This document shows, one piece after another, positions 1 to 7,843 of a DNA stretch of 64,000 nucleotides. The notes under the pieces are model-generated. The model had not been told where the DNA came from. It made no database searches and worked only from the letters and a program-made list of their open reading frames with translations. The translations under genes were made by a program, and so were the position numbers. Source of the DNA: Pseudomonas sp. MPC6 (GTDB lineage: Bacteria > Pseudomonadota > Gammaproteobacteria > Pseudomonadales > Pseudomonadaceae); assembly GCF_006094435.1 (NCBI RefSeq), contig NZ_CP034783.1, forward strand, positions 3,375,001-3,439,000, given 5' to 3'. Position 1 is the stretch's first letter, and each line of letters starts with the position of its first letter.

Positions 1-118
1 GTATGGCTGTGAGCTTTAGATCAAACCCAGCCTCTTGGCACAGGCGGTCGACATCCAATCCTTGCTCCGACAGTGTGTTCACCAGCACGCGGGCATAGCC
101 TGTAGTAATTTTATACAT
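1..118 (-). CDS. AraC-family regulator, N-terminal part (cut by window edge)
   Basis: The reverse strand from an ATG at 118 encodes MYKITTGYARVLVNTLSEQG and onward. This closely matches the first 40 residues of the complete AraC-type regulator at 36889-37944 (MYKMSAGYACVLMKMLSAQG). Family knowledge: this N-terminal region is the ligand-binding half of OruR/ArgR-like AraC proteins. Only about 39 codons are inside the window, so it cannot be said whether the gene is intact. The small gene at 137-250 precedes it, the same order as at the second locus. Confidence 0.75.
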   Translation of the reverse strand, partial: MYKITTGYARVLVNTLSEQGLDVDRLCQEAGFDLKLTAI

Positions 119-136
119 AACGATCCAATCCTCTGT

Positions 137-250
137 TCAATCAGACGCCCATGACCGCTCAAGCAAAATCGATGCCCGGACGTTATTGGAGGGTTTGAGA
201 TCCAGGTTGAGACTGGTTATGCGTTGAGGGGACTTTCCCGTGTCATTCAT
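137..250 (-). CDS. Small protein (37 aa), degenerate paralogue of the gene at 38001-38264
   Basis: A short reverse frame starts MNDTGKSPQRITSLNLDL and stops 19 bases before the AraC start. Its first residues and position match the 87-residue protein MNDTRKSHRPLACLNQAL at 38001-38264, which also sits just upstream of an AraC gene. It is less than half as long, so it may be a truncated relic. No function is recognisable. Confidence 0.4.
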   Translation of the reverse strand: MNDTGKSPQRITSLNLDLKPSNNVRASILLERSWASD

Positions 251-334
251 TGCAGCACCCTTTGGCTTGATCTTTTTTATTCTTCAGGGCCTCATTTCGA
301 CCACCAGAAAAAGGTAGTTAAAATGCGCTATTAG

Positions 335-420
335 CAGGCATCAAATGTCGAAACGCACCGTACTGGTGATCGACCCTGGCCATGATGCCCTGGCAATGTG
401 AATTATTTGTGTATCGAAGA
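335..420. repeat. Degenerate third copy of a dispersed repeat
   Basis: This stretch resembles the better-conserved repeats at 35011-35135 and 38520-38620: a GCAGG start, GTGATCG in the middle, CATGATG, and a shared end reading AATGTGAATTATTTGTG against TATGTGAATTTTTTGTG. The match is partial and was made by eye. The rest of 251-468 shows no supportable gene. Confidence 0.35.
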
Positions 421-468
421 AGCTGGCAGGGAGGGCAGCTTCAGATCAAGCATGACGCGGGTTATGGA

Positions 469-672
469 TTACCGAATTGCCACTGCGAAGCTGTGCCGCA
501 ATGCGCAGAGTTGATCATCCAGTTTTTTTGAGGCTGCTTGTATGGAGTCAGCGGCGCTTGAAAGTTCCAACCAGATTTCGCCGGTGAAGAGGCACTTGTC
601 CGAACGGGATTTGCTACGGCGAATGGCGTGTTTCTGTCTTCTCGGACGACCTGCAGTCCTCGCCGTCGTCAT
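469..672 (-). CDS. Small conserved protein (67 aa) with AIRRSKSRSD motif
   Basis: The start at 672 overlaps the stop of the DUF1206 gene in an ATGA arrangement, suggesting translational coupling, so the longer upstream reading (to 720) is not preferred. The protein starts MTTARTAGRPRRQKHAIRRS, is basic at the N-terminus, and contains CLFTGEIWLELSSAADSIQ. A broken paralogue lies at 39074-39225 with the same frame preserved at protein level, which supports this being a real coding sequence. No domain is recognised; the function is unknown. Confidence 0.55.
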   Translation of the reverse strand: MTTARTAGRPRRQKHAIRRSKSRSDKCLFTGEIWLELSSAADSIQAASKKLDDQLCALRHSFAVAIR

Positions 673-1490
673 TTCCTGGAGCTCGATACTCCAGGTACAT
701 CCATGTTGATCTTGCGCCAAGCAGCTTCGGAAAAGCTGTAGACCGAAAAGGCGATCATCCCCAGGGCCATCACCATCAAGATCAAACCTCCCGCCGGCAG
801 GTTCTGGAGAGCATCGAGCGCCTCCTTCATGCCCGGCGGATCCATGGCTTTGTATTTCGAGCCGCTGATCATCAGCAGCAGAGCAATTTCGATGAAGACG
901 ACGCCACGGGCGATCAGGCCGAATTGAGACACCGGTCGGACGTACCGCATAACGTCTTCGTCAGCTTCGAAATATTGCTCGAATGTCGCCTTCCAGCCCT
1001 TGATGATGTGAGCGATGCCTACGCCAAGTGGTACGAGTGCGACCAGGTACACCAGTAAATTCGAGTGTTCCCAGGACAACAGAAACGCGAGTAAATCCTT
1101 GGTTTGCCCACCTCCGGAATTGCCCGAGCTTCTGATGCCGCTAATGAGCAGGCCCAAGGCAAAAAACGCCAGCGCGCCGTTGACTACACCACCCGCCAAC
1201 AAACCTGCACGGATGACCAACCCCTTCATTTCGTTACCGTGATGATCAACGTCGCGTGTTGCCTGCAACACTCGCCAAGCGGCGAAGGCGAGCAGACCAG
1301 CCACCACCAGTCCGACCAGAACGTAGCCGAACGGCTGGCTGAGCAACGCTTCCAGGCTCCTGTGACTATCCTTTGGTTTGGTCGAGTCGATAGCCGCCAG
1401 CAGAGCGAAAATACCTATGATCAGATAAAGAGCGCCTCGAGCGGCATAACCACCTCGTGCGACTACGACAAGGCTCTGTTGCACAGACAT
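669..1490 (-). CDS. DUF1206 family membrane protein
   Basis: A 273-residue integral membrane protein with three internal repeats of a two-helix unit. Each begins with a similar motif: ARGGYAARGALYLIIG, IRAGLLAGGVVNGALAFFAL and SQFGLIARGVVFIEIALLLM. This three-fold two-TM layout is the DUF1206 signature. Start chosen at the ATG of MSVQQSLVVVARGG; a TTG five codons upstream is possible, but a GGA-containing site fits the ATG. It is probably co-transcribed with the small downstream gene it overlaps. The molecular role of DUF1206 is not known. Confidence 0.85.
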   Translation of the reverse strand: MSVQQSLVVVARGGYAARGALYLIIGIFALLAAIDSTKPKDSHRSLEALLSQPFGYVLVGLVVAGLLAFAAWRVLQATRDVDHHGNEMKGLVIRAGLLAGGVVNGALAFFALGLLISGIRSSGNSGGGQTKDLLAFLLSWEHSNLLVYLVALVPLGVGIAHIIKGWKATFEQYFEADEDVMRYVRPVSQFGLIARGVVFIEIALLLMISGSKYKAMDPPGMKEALDALQNLPAGGLILMVMALGMIAFSVYSFSEAAWRKINMDVPGVSSSRK

Positions 1491-1598
1491 AGGGTCTAAT
1501 TCCAAAGAAGGTATACAGGAACAGACCTATCTGGTCGGGAGGGGTTCGATTGAAGGTCAGGACAGCGTAGCGGCCAATCGGGTTGTCCCGCCCATTCA

Positions 1599-1733
1599 TT
1601 ATCGATCAGCGACGGTTGCTCGGCGGTTGATTGCGAGCCGTTCAAGGCCTGCGGATGCGAGCATTTCGGCCAATGCCAGCAGGGTATCGCGATGAAAGTT
1701 GCATCGGATCGAGAAGTCGCTCAGGCCACCAGG
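1599..1733 (-). pseudogene. C-terminal scrap resembling FMN-binding glutamate synthase family
   Basis: An open reverse frame after a TAA reads NFHRDTLLALAEMLASAGL and then stops. This resembles, from memory, the C-terminal NFHRNT-ALAE-AAAGL pattern of GltB-like FMN-binding glutamate synthase family proteins. Only about 44 codons remain and there is no start codon, so it would be a relic. The flanks 1491-1598 and 1734-1950 hold no other gene I can support. Confidence 0.35.
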
Positions 1734-1950
1734 TTAAAAAGAGCGGGACATGTGTATCGCTGTGTATCTGAACCCCCTGTACGGATGCTGGCGTACAAAT
1801 GCCCCTCGATCCGGATACATCCGGGATACATGGCGGCAGTCAAATAGCCTGGCCTCAGCGAGAAAGCAAACGCACCTCGCACCACGGCTTATCGCCCTGG
1901 CGGCATGACCCTGAGCGGCCTCACCGCACACAGTATCCGGAGAAATATCC

Positions 1951-2412
1951 ATGTCCTCTATCTCGAACAAATCCCGTATCGGCCTGATCGCTGTCGCACT
2001 GGTCGGCAGCATGAACCTCGCATCGTCCGTCTTCGCCGCTGACGCACTGCCCCAAGGCTACCAACTCGCCGTGGCGGAAAAGACCAGTGAAGGCAAGTGT
2101 GGCGAAGGCAAGTGCGGCGCCAGCGAAACCGGGGCCAAGGTCACCAAGGCCGGCGAAGGCAAGTGCGGTGAAGGCAAATGTGGCGACGCGTCCTTCGCCC
2201 GTACCGACACCGACGACGACGGCCGCGTGTCCCTGAAAGAGTTGCTGACCGTGGCCCCCCAGGGCGCCGGGGAATTCAAGGCGATGGACACCAACAACGA
2301 CGGTTTCCTCTCCGAAGGCGAGGTCTACAAATTCCGCACCAACCAGTTCACCAGCAACGGCAAGAAAGTGCCGACCGAACTGTTCACCAAAATGAGCAAA
2401 GCCCAGGGCTGA
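1951..2412 (+). CDS. Exported EF-hand protein with four EGKCG motifs (HvfA/bufferin-like precursor)
   Basis: 153 residues. A signal peptide ends near residue 29 (SSVFA|AD). Four EGKCG motifs lie at about residues 47-56 and 69-78 as two tandem pairs. Two canonical 12-residue EF-hand loops follow: DTDDDGRVSLKE (86-97) and DTNNDGFLSEGE (113-124). EGKCG cysteines are the modified sites in HvfA/bufferin-type RiPP metallophores, where an MNIO (DUF692) enzyme with a partner makes copper-binding oxazolone/thioamide groups. No MNIO or partner gene lies next to it or elsewhere in the window. The EF-hand tail suggests a calcium-binding domain fused to a metallophore-like segment. RBS: ATCCGGAG upstream of the ATG. 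Confidence 0.8.
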   Translation: MSSISNKSRIGLIAVALVGSMNLASSVFAADALPQGYQLAVAEKTSEGKCGEGKCGASETGAKVTKAGEGKCGEGKCGDASFARTDTDDDGRVSLKELLTVAPQGAGEFKAMDTNNDGFLSEGEVYKFRTNQFTSNGKKVPTELFTKMSKAQG

Positions 2413-2438
2413 TAGTGGGTGGCGCCGACACCCGTGTG

Positions 2439-2464
2439 GCGAGATAGGGTTTTCTCTATCTCGC
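2439..2464 (+). terminator. Stem-loop after the EF-hand gene
   Basis: A perfect 9-bp stem, GCGAGATAG paired with CTATCTCGC around an 8-base loop, lies 27 bases after the stop codon. No U-run follows, so it may be a weak terminator or an mRNA-stabilising hairpin. Confidence 0.45.
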
Positions 2465-2659
2465 ACACAATCATTTCAGGCTCCTTGTTCGCGATTTTTG
2501 CGCACGCCGTCTGCACGGCGCGCAACTATTGCTGGAAGTGATAGTGACCATTACGAAACACAAGTTCTGCTTTGTCGGTAATAGTTGGAGAATCGCGGCC
2601 ATCGAATGATGCAGTTCCGTTGCGGGATGAACCGAACCTTTTTTTTCAGGATGAGACCG

Positions 2660-3001
2660 ATGCGCCCTTTAATCGTACCTGCCATGGCGTTTGCCTCTGT
2701 GTTGCTTGCCGGTTGTGCCTCCGCGCCGAACGATCCGACACTGACCTTGCAGACCAGCAAGACGCCCGCCCAATACGCCGACTGCGTCGTACCGAAATTG
2801 CAGGGCAGTGCGTTGAACCCGACTGTCTCGCAGACCCCGCGCAGCTACCGGATCGTGGTGCCGAGCAAAATTTCCGCGGACAACGTGCTGGAAGCCTACA
2901 AAGCCGGGAACGGCGGCAAGGTGTTCATCTACGAGCGGCATTTGCTGGCCACGAACTTCCTGCCTTCAAGTTTCGAGCGTGCCGCCCAGGATTGCATCTG
3001 A
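2660..3001 (+). CDS. Small outer-membrane-type lipoprotein (113 aa)
   Basis: Start chosen at 2660, where AGGA sits eight bases upstream; earlier in-frame ATGs lack a good site. The N-terminus MRPLIVPAMAFASVLLAGCA is a lipoprotein signal peptide with lipobox LLAGC. The mature part is short and polar, with cysteines near the middle (YADCV) and the end (AAQDCI) that could pair in the periplasm. No family is recognised with certainty. A strong terminator follows, so it is probably monocistronic. Confidence 0.75.
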   Translation: MRPLIVPAMAFASVLLAGCASAPNDPTLTLQTSKTPAQYADCVVPKLQGSALNPTVSQTPRSYRIVVPSKISADNVLEAYKAGNGGKVFIYERHLLATNFLPSSFERAAQDCI

Positions 3002-3062
3002 CCCCGCAACGTAAAGGCTTTGCATAGAGCTCCTTTGGTTGGCCGCAACCAACCCATCCTTG

Positions 3063-3096
3063 CCCCGCACCGCATTCGGTTGCGGGGCTTTTTTTT
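3063..3096 (+). terminator. Rho-independent terminator
   Basis: Stem CCCCGCA with TGCGGGG followed by a run of T; it ends the lipoprotein transcript. Confidence 0.85.
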
Positions 3097-3105
3097 GTCT
3101 GCCCT

Positions 3106-3684
3106 TCAGGAGGCGGGCAGCACGCCTTTCTGTTTGGCGACATGAGTCGCCAGAGCATCCATCAAGTCCGGCGACAGGCAGTCATAGGGCTCCAGGCCGA
3201 TCGAGCGCAGGCGTTCACGGATCGCCTTCATTTGCGCTGGCGGCGTGCCGGTCTCGATGATGGAGGACACGAACGCCGCGAAGCCCGGCGCCGCCCATCC
3301 GCTTTGGGGAGAGAGCTCGGTGTGGACGAAGTCCAGGCCATAAAACGCATGGTTCTTGTTCTCGATGCGCCCGAAGAGATGGGCATGGCACTGCTTGCAG
3401 GCGTGGCGCTGGATGGTGGCGGCTTCGTCGACGATTTGCAGTTTTTCACCATGGGCCGTGACGCTGACCTTATCCCGAGGGACGACGGCAACGACGGAGA
3501 ATATCGCGTTTTGCGGTTTCCAGCATTTACTGCAGCCGCACGCATGGTTATGCAGGGTTTGTGCGTCGATCCTGACCTCGACCTTGTCGGTCGCACACAG
3601 GCATTGGAGGGTGCCACCGGTGAAGTTCGCGGCAGCGGGTTGGAGACCATTGTCCAGTGCAGGGTGAAGTTTCAAGGTGCTCAC
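3106..3684 (-). CDS. gfa: S-(hydroxymethyl)glutathione synthase (formaldehyde-activating enzyme)
   Basis: 192 residues. The GTG start at 3684 has AAGGAG eight bases upstream; longer readings do not. Gfa promotes condensation of formaldehyde with glutathione, the first step of glutathione-dependent formaldehyde oxidation. The zinc-binding cysteines expected of the family are visible: CLCATDK near residue 28, CGCSKCW near residue 50 and [12 protein letters not shown] near residue 95. The length fits the family. The usual partner, S-(hydroxymethyl)glutathione dehydrogenase, is not in the window. It lies downstream of the ClpP-like gene with a gap of about 90 bases. Confidence 0.88.
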   Translation of the reverse strand: MSTLKLHPALDNGLQPAAANFTGGTLQCLCATDKVEVRIDAQTLHNHACGCSKCWKPQNAIFSVVAVVPRDKVSVTAHGEKLQIVDEAATIQRHACKQCHAHLFGRIENKNHAFYGLDFVHTELSPQSGWAAPGFAAFVSSIIETGTPPAQMKAIRERLRSIGLEPYDCLSPDLMDALATHVAKQKGVLPAS

Positions 3685-3776
3685 GTTGGCTTCTCCTTTC
3701 TTCAAATCGTTTTTATATGAACATTTAGCGGAGCGGTTCGACACGTCCTCTGAGTCAGGAGCGAAATGGGCTCGGT

Positions 3777-4334
3777 TCATCCACCGCTGACTTTCCAATG
3801 TTTGACATCATCTGCAAACATCATCTGCTTCATCTCATGAGCAATGCCATAAGCCAGAGACTCATGTGCTGCGATGACTTTTTCCTCCGCTGAAAGGCAA
3901 TGAAAAATATCGAGCTTGGTCTCTGCGTCAGCTGTTTCGAGTGTGAAAATCTGCACGTAACGCGCGAGGTCGTTGTCCAGGCTCGACAGGTATTCACGCA
4001 GGCGCTGATGGTCGACTGATTTTTGGCTGAAGTACCAATTCATCGGGTGAATCAGGAAGCGTGAGTGGGGCGAGGTGATACGTCGGCCTGCCGCCAAAAA
4101 CATGATGATGCCCATGGACTCGATGTTGCCCGCGTTGATCGCGCATAGCGGTACCGGCAATGACTTCAGGAACGTGTAGAGGGTGAAGCCAAAGTTAGTG
4201 CTACCCCCGCTTGTAGAAAGATTGAGGAGCAAGGAGGTGGCGCCTTGATCGATGGCTTCCAGGCAACAGTCCCGGAAGCGCTCGGTCGTTCCCTGATCGA
4301 TCTGGCAATGGAAATGCACGATGTGTTCAGTCAT
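3777..4334 (-). CDS. ClpP-like serine protease
   Basis: 185 residues, close to the size of ClpP. The catalytic triad can be placed by motif: Ser73 in NIESMGI, His96 in RFLIHPM, and Asp142 in [12 protein letters not shown], matching ClpP order. Sequence around the N-terminus ([14 protein letters not shown]) departs strongly from housekeeping ClpP, so this is an accessory paralogue. There is no ClpX/ClpA-type ATPase nearby; it could work with the housekeeping ATPases or alone. Gfa follows on the same strand about 90 bases on. Start ATG with AGGAGGT about six bases upstream. Confidence 0.75.
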   Translation of the reverse strand: MTEHIVHFHCQIDQGTTERFRDCCLEAIDQGATSLLLNLSTSGGSTNFGFTLYTFLKSLPVPLCAINAGNIESMGIIMFLAAGRRITSPHSRFLIHPMNWYFSQKSVDHQRLREYLSSLDNDLARYVQIFTLETADAETKLDIFHCLSAEEKVIAAHESLAYGIAHEMKQMMFADDVKHWKVSGG

Positions 4335-4596
4335 CGATTGACCTCCTGGGTGTGATGCATGGAGGACTCTACGAGTTATTCAGTGTAGTAAAACATCGAT
4401 CATTTGATCCGAAATCCGACGTAAGCAGCCTCTCCATGACGCTCCCGCCGTCCATCGAATGCGCGCATTTGCAATGGAACCAAATGCCCGAATCCACTCG
4501 TCGCGAGTCCAATATTTCCGTTCAAACTTTCTGTTTTGTGCGTCCTCCGAACTAGACGAGCCCATGCTCGTGCCAACGATGTAGAGGTGAACGAAA

Positions 4597-5028
4597 ATGG
4601 CCAATACAGGAAACAAAAATCCAGGCAATTTTTCCAATGACCCAGACAAGGCTTCCGAAGCCGGTAAGAAAGGTGGAGAAGCCTCTGGCGGAAATTTTGC
4701 CAACGATCCACAACGCGCGTCTGAAGCAGGCCAGAAAGGTGGTCAGGCTTCCGGCGGACAACAATCGCGCGATAGCGATCGCATGTCTGGAGGCGGGCAG
4801 GGTACGAATCGCGGAGGGGAATTTGCCGACGATAAAGAAAACATGTCCAAACCAGGCCAAAAAGGTGGCCAGGCTTCCGGCGGACAACAGTCCAACAAGG
4901 CTGACCAATCGTCCAGCGGTGGGAAAGGAAGCGGGAGCGGCGGCAATCTCGCCGATGACCGCGATAATTCCTCTGAAATGGGACGCAAGGATGGTGGGAT
5001 GAGCGACGGTGGAGGACGCAAGTCCTGA
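4597..5028 (+). CDS. KGG-repeat stress-induced hydrophilic protein
   Basis: 143 residues, almost entirely Gly, Ser, Asn, Asp, Lys and Gln. KGG motifs recur at KKGGEASGGNFAN, QKGGQASGGQQS and again QKGGQASGGQQS, each preceded by a short acidic stretch (NDPDKASEAG, NDPQRASEAG, DDKENMSKPG). This is the GsiB/YciG-type KGG family, hydrophilin-like proteins induced by stress or starvation. The third and fourth units are eroded (GGGQG, GGKGSG). It is likely disordered and cytoplasmic. A terminator follows directly. Confidence 0.85.
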   Translation: MANTGNKNPGNFSNDPDKASEAGKKGGEASGGNFANDPQRASEAGQKGGQASGGQQSRDSDRMSGGGQGTNRGGEFADDKENMSKPGQKGGQASGGQQSNKADQSSSGGKGSGSGGNLADDRDNSSEMGRKDGGMSDGGGRKS

Positions 5029-5043
5029 TGCCGTCTGACCCTA

Positions 5044-5070
5044 TCAAGCCCCGAATCTTTCGGGGCTTGA
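5044..5070 (+). terminator. Terminator of the KGG gene
   Basis: Perfect inverted repeat TCAAGCCCCGAA / TTCGGGGCTTGA with a 3-base loop, followed by TTTC. From here to 5354 there is no gene; the last 100 bases resemble 39350-39428, upstream of the paralogous small gene. Confidence 0.75.
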
Positions 5071-5354
5071 TTTCGATATTGCCGGCCAATATTGAGATCC
5101 GGGTGTCGAGCCCTTCCGATGATGGGCATTCAGGTACGTGCTAACCGCCATTCATAGGGTCGTCAAGGCAAGCCGGGTACAAGAACAGCTATTTACGCAT
5201 CTGTGTTTTTCATGTGCCGTCGAGGCCATATGCGCAAGCTCGAGCTATTCATCGGATCAGCAGGGACATTACTTGCTGTAGTTGCCCGTAGCCGCTAATA
5301 GTTATTAGTTAGTAGTTAGAGTAACTCGACGGTGAGTTCGAAGAGGACGTGAAG

Positions 5355-5594
5355 ATGGCCTTGAGATTCGGTGTTGTTCCTGCATTGCCCACGGATACGG
5401 AATCCATGCGAAACGGAACGCGCTCTTACTGTAAAAACGCGAGCGTAGGTTTTAACCTCTACGACAATGAGAAAAAGCTGCGGCTGCAGACCACCTATCA
5501 GACCCGAGCAGAGGCGGAGTATGAGTGCCAGCGGCGCAACATGGAACGACTGCAAATCGTCCATTGCGAACCGGAGGTGCAACTCGATCGATAG
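5355..5594 (+). CDS. Small conserved protein (79 aa), paralogue of 39429-39647
   Basis: The start ATG at 5355 has GAGG at good distance; the GTG at 5349 is too close to it. The protein reads MALRFGVVPALPTDTESMRN and shares GFNLYDN, KLRL and TYQTR.EA...CQR.N.ERLQ with the 72-residue protein at 39429-39647. The spacing of aromatic and basic residues is kept, so both are likely real, diverged genes. No domain is known to me. Confidence 0.65.
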   Translation: MALRFGVVPALPTDTESMRNGTRSYCKNASVGFNLYDNEKKLRLQTTYQTRAEAEYECQRRNMERLQIVHCEPEVQLDR

Positions 5595-5834
5595 GCGCTC
5601 ATTGCCATGAGTAGCCTTCCAGCGCCCAATTCAGGGCCACTTCACCATCCGAGATCGAATGGATGAAGGCGACCTATGCGTTGCCTGCATCGTCCACGCC
5701 ATCAAGCTATGTCTCGTCGCATTAGTGATGAGCCGGGCTACGATAGTCGGCGCCGTCTTATCTGCGCACGAGCCGCCGAGGCCCGGCTCGGCGTGACGCC
5801 GGACACTCCGCGGATTCCCGAAACGCTACTGCAG

Positions 5835-6800
5835 CTACTTACAGTTGCCCGCTTTCCGATACCCCGCCGCCTGGGCTGCAGGTTCAGAATCAAAAGCTAT
5901 CTGGTTTTTCGCCGACACCTGAGCATAACCAGGGCACCCCATTGAAAGGTGATAGATCTGGCTTTTCCGATTGCCAATGATCGAACCTGCTCCGCTCGCG
6001 CTCGCCAGGGATGGCTGGGCCGCTGCTCGCGGGGGCTTGACAGGAATGGCGCTAACCATTCCATCACCCACCGTCTTGTATCCTTGCGTCCATCGACGGT
6101 CACCGGTTACGAACGGGTTGGAATACCCCATGATTGCCGCAATGCGCCGGTCACGCTCTTTCTCCCAAGCCGAAACGGGGTGCTGTTTGTCCCAGGCCAT
6201 CAGGAGCTGTTGCTGCTGACGAGACATGTTCAGATCGTATCGGTCGAACATGTAAAAGGTTGTCCTGGCGACCAGCCCCTTGACCTCGTCACGCGGTTCC
6301 GCCGATCGTTGGTCGAAATCGACTCGTGTTTTGCACTGCCCATACTGCGGCGCCACGCCGGAAGCCATACCGTAGTTGAAATTGCTCCGGTCGCCGTTCA
6401 CCTCGCCAACGGATGGATAGAGGTTGAACAGGTCGGCCTCCATTGCCCGAAAAACCGGATCATCGTCTACGCAGTGCTCTCGACCACCGTTCTGCCAGCA
6501 TTGGCGTTGATGACCGAATGTCCAGGCAGGAACGATGTGTTCCCACTCAGTGCGTTCAGCACGGCTCTGTTGTTTCCTGGTTTGATAGCCGCAGGATTCA
6601 GCGTCAATCCGGCCACCCGACTTACCTACCCATGTCCACTTGCAGCCACAATACAACTCGCCAAAGGCACTGTTCGCCTGGTCGAGGTAGATCTTTTGCT
6701 TTGCGACGACCTTGGCTTCGGAAAAGGTCGATGGAGGGCTTGAAAAAGCGGGGGTGATGATCGAGAGGGTCAGTGCTAATACGGCAAGCAGTTTTTTCAT
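5835..6800 (-). CDS. Exported endonuclease I with C-terminal Ada-like zinc-binding tail
   Basis: 321 residues from the ATG at 6800; MKKLLAVLALTLSIITPAFS is a signal peptide. The central part is endonuclease I (EndA/Dns family): TEWEHIVPAWTFG carries the catalytic His, and paired cysteines (LYCGCKW, ESCGYQ, RQCW, EHCVDD) suit a secreted, disulphide-bonded enzyme that degrades DNA outside the cytoplasm. An extra tail of about 50 residues, IIGNRKSQIYHLSMGCPGYA and a final GNCK, resembles Ada-type or nuclease-associated zinc-binding domains. The Shine-Dalgarno sequence is weak. Confidence 0.85.
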   Translation of the reverse strand: MKKLLAVLALTLSIITPAFSSPPSTFSEAKVVAKQKIYLDQANSAFGELYCGCKWTWVGKSGGRIDAESCGYQTRKQQSRAERTEWEHIVPAWTFGHQRQCWQNGGREHCVDDDPVFRAMEADLFNLYPSVGEVNGDRSNFNYGMASGVAPQYGQCKTRVDFDQRSAEPRDEVKGLVARTTFYMFDRYDLNMSRQQQQLLMAWDKQHPVSAWEKERDRRIAAIMGYSNPFVTGDRRWTQGYKTVGDGMVSAIPVKPPRAAAQPSLASASGAGSIIGNRKSQIYHLSMGCPGYAQVSAKNQIAFDSEPAAQAAGYRKAGNCK

Positions 6801-7037
6801 TGGACAGCTTAAGCGATTGAAAGGAAACGCATTATACGCACGAGTTGACGGCTGCCGATGGAGAACGGGGGAGCTGGGATGGCATGTCGCATCCAGCAAT
6901 CGCTGGAAGGGCGTGCCTTCAGGTTAGAATGTTCATCATCGTCTGTTCATAAGAGCCCTCCCTCCTGGTTAAGGAAACAAGATGCTATCGAACGAATCGA
7001 GTCTTGGTAAAACCCTATGCCAATCGTTGTTTGAAGA

Positions 7038-7715
7038 ATGAATCGCCCGCTGTTTGTTTCCCTGGATGGGCCCAAGGGAACCGGCAAAACCACACTGTTG
7101 GAGGCCGTTACCAAAGTTCTGAGGGCAGACAACAACAAGGTGATCCGCCTTTGCGAGAGTAAAAGCGATCCCTTTAGGGGTGAAACAATGGCCCTCGTCA
7201 ACACACTCGTCAGAAATCCCACCCGGGCGTTGGAGTTGAGAGTTTGTGAGCGCTTTGCTGATAGCCGTGCCTGGATTTCCCAGCGCGTGTTGGTTAAACA
7301 GCCAACGGACAGCATCATCCTGATCGATCGCTGGTACCCGTCTGATGCCGCGTTTCGCCGGATAGTCCCGTTCGCAGAGATCCTGCAGTTGAACATCGAT
7401 CGAAACGTGCGAGTGCCAGACCTGCATGTCGGGGTTGTCACCGCCCCTGAAATATCATGGGCGAGGGCCACGGCACGCTCTCGTGGGTTGGGCAGTACGG
7501 TGATCCATAACCTGGAAGAACAGGTCGCTTGTACCGAGGCGTTCGAGCGAGCGATTGCAGATCACGGCTGGGTTTTATGCCGTAATGAGGGCACGATCGA
7601 AGACGCAACGATGCAGGTGGTTTCCGAGATCTATAAAGTGCTTCGCTGCCCTGTAGGCGAAGTTCGCTGCGCCGGCCTTGATGCGGTTGAGATAGCCGTA
7701 GATATAGACCGTTAG
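7038..7715 (+). CDS. dTMP-kinase-like P-loop nucleotide kinase
   Basis: 225 residues. The Walker A motif GPKGTGKTT lies at residues 11-19, and the DRWYPSDAAF motif near residue 90 matches the DR(W/Y) substrate-binding motif of thymidylate kinases. A basic lid-like stretch (RATARSRGLG) follows. It is not the housekeeping tmk, judging by its divergence and its isolated place, so substrate identity is open; it may phosphorylate a nucleotide or another small molecule. The C-terminal 25 residues look unrelated to the family. No Shine-Dalgarno is obvious. Confidence 0.7.
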   Translation: MNRPLFVSLDGPKGTGKTTLLEAVTKVLRADNNKVIRLCESKSDPFRGETMALVNTLVRNPTRALELRVCERFADSRAWISQRVLVKQPTDSIILIDRWYPSDAAFRRIVPFAEILQLNIDRNVRVPDLHVGVVTAPEISWARATARSRGLGSTVIHNLEEQVACTEAFERAIADHGWVLCRNEGTIEDATMQVVSEIYKVLRCPVGEVRCAGLDAVEIAVDIDR

Positions 7716-7843
7716 CAGGATCGAAGGGGTGATTTGTCGCCGTAGCGTCGCCGACATCCCGTTCAAGCGCCTGCAGCACTTCGTCCGGAATGCCTCCGGG
7801 GCAGGGTGGAGAGGCGCCCAACCACGGCTGGGCGCCAATTGAC

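Noticed and set aside
5676..5945. 89-codon forward frame overlapping the nuclease gene
   Set aside because: It has no start site and overlaps the nuclease's conserved zinc-like tail on the other strand.
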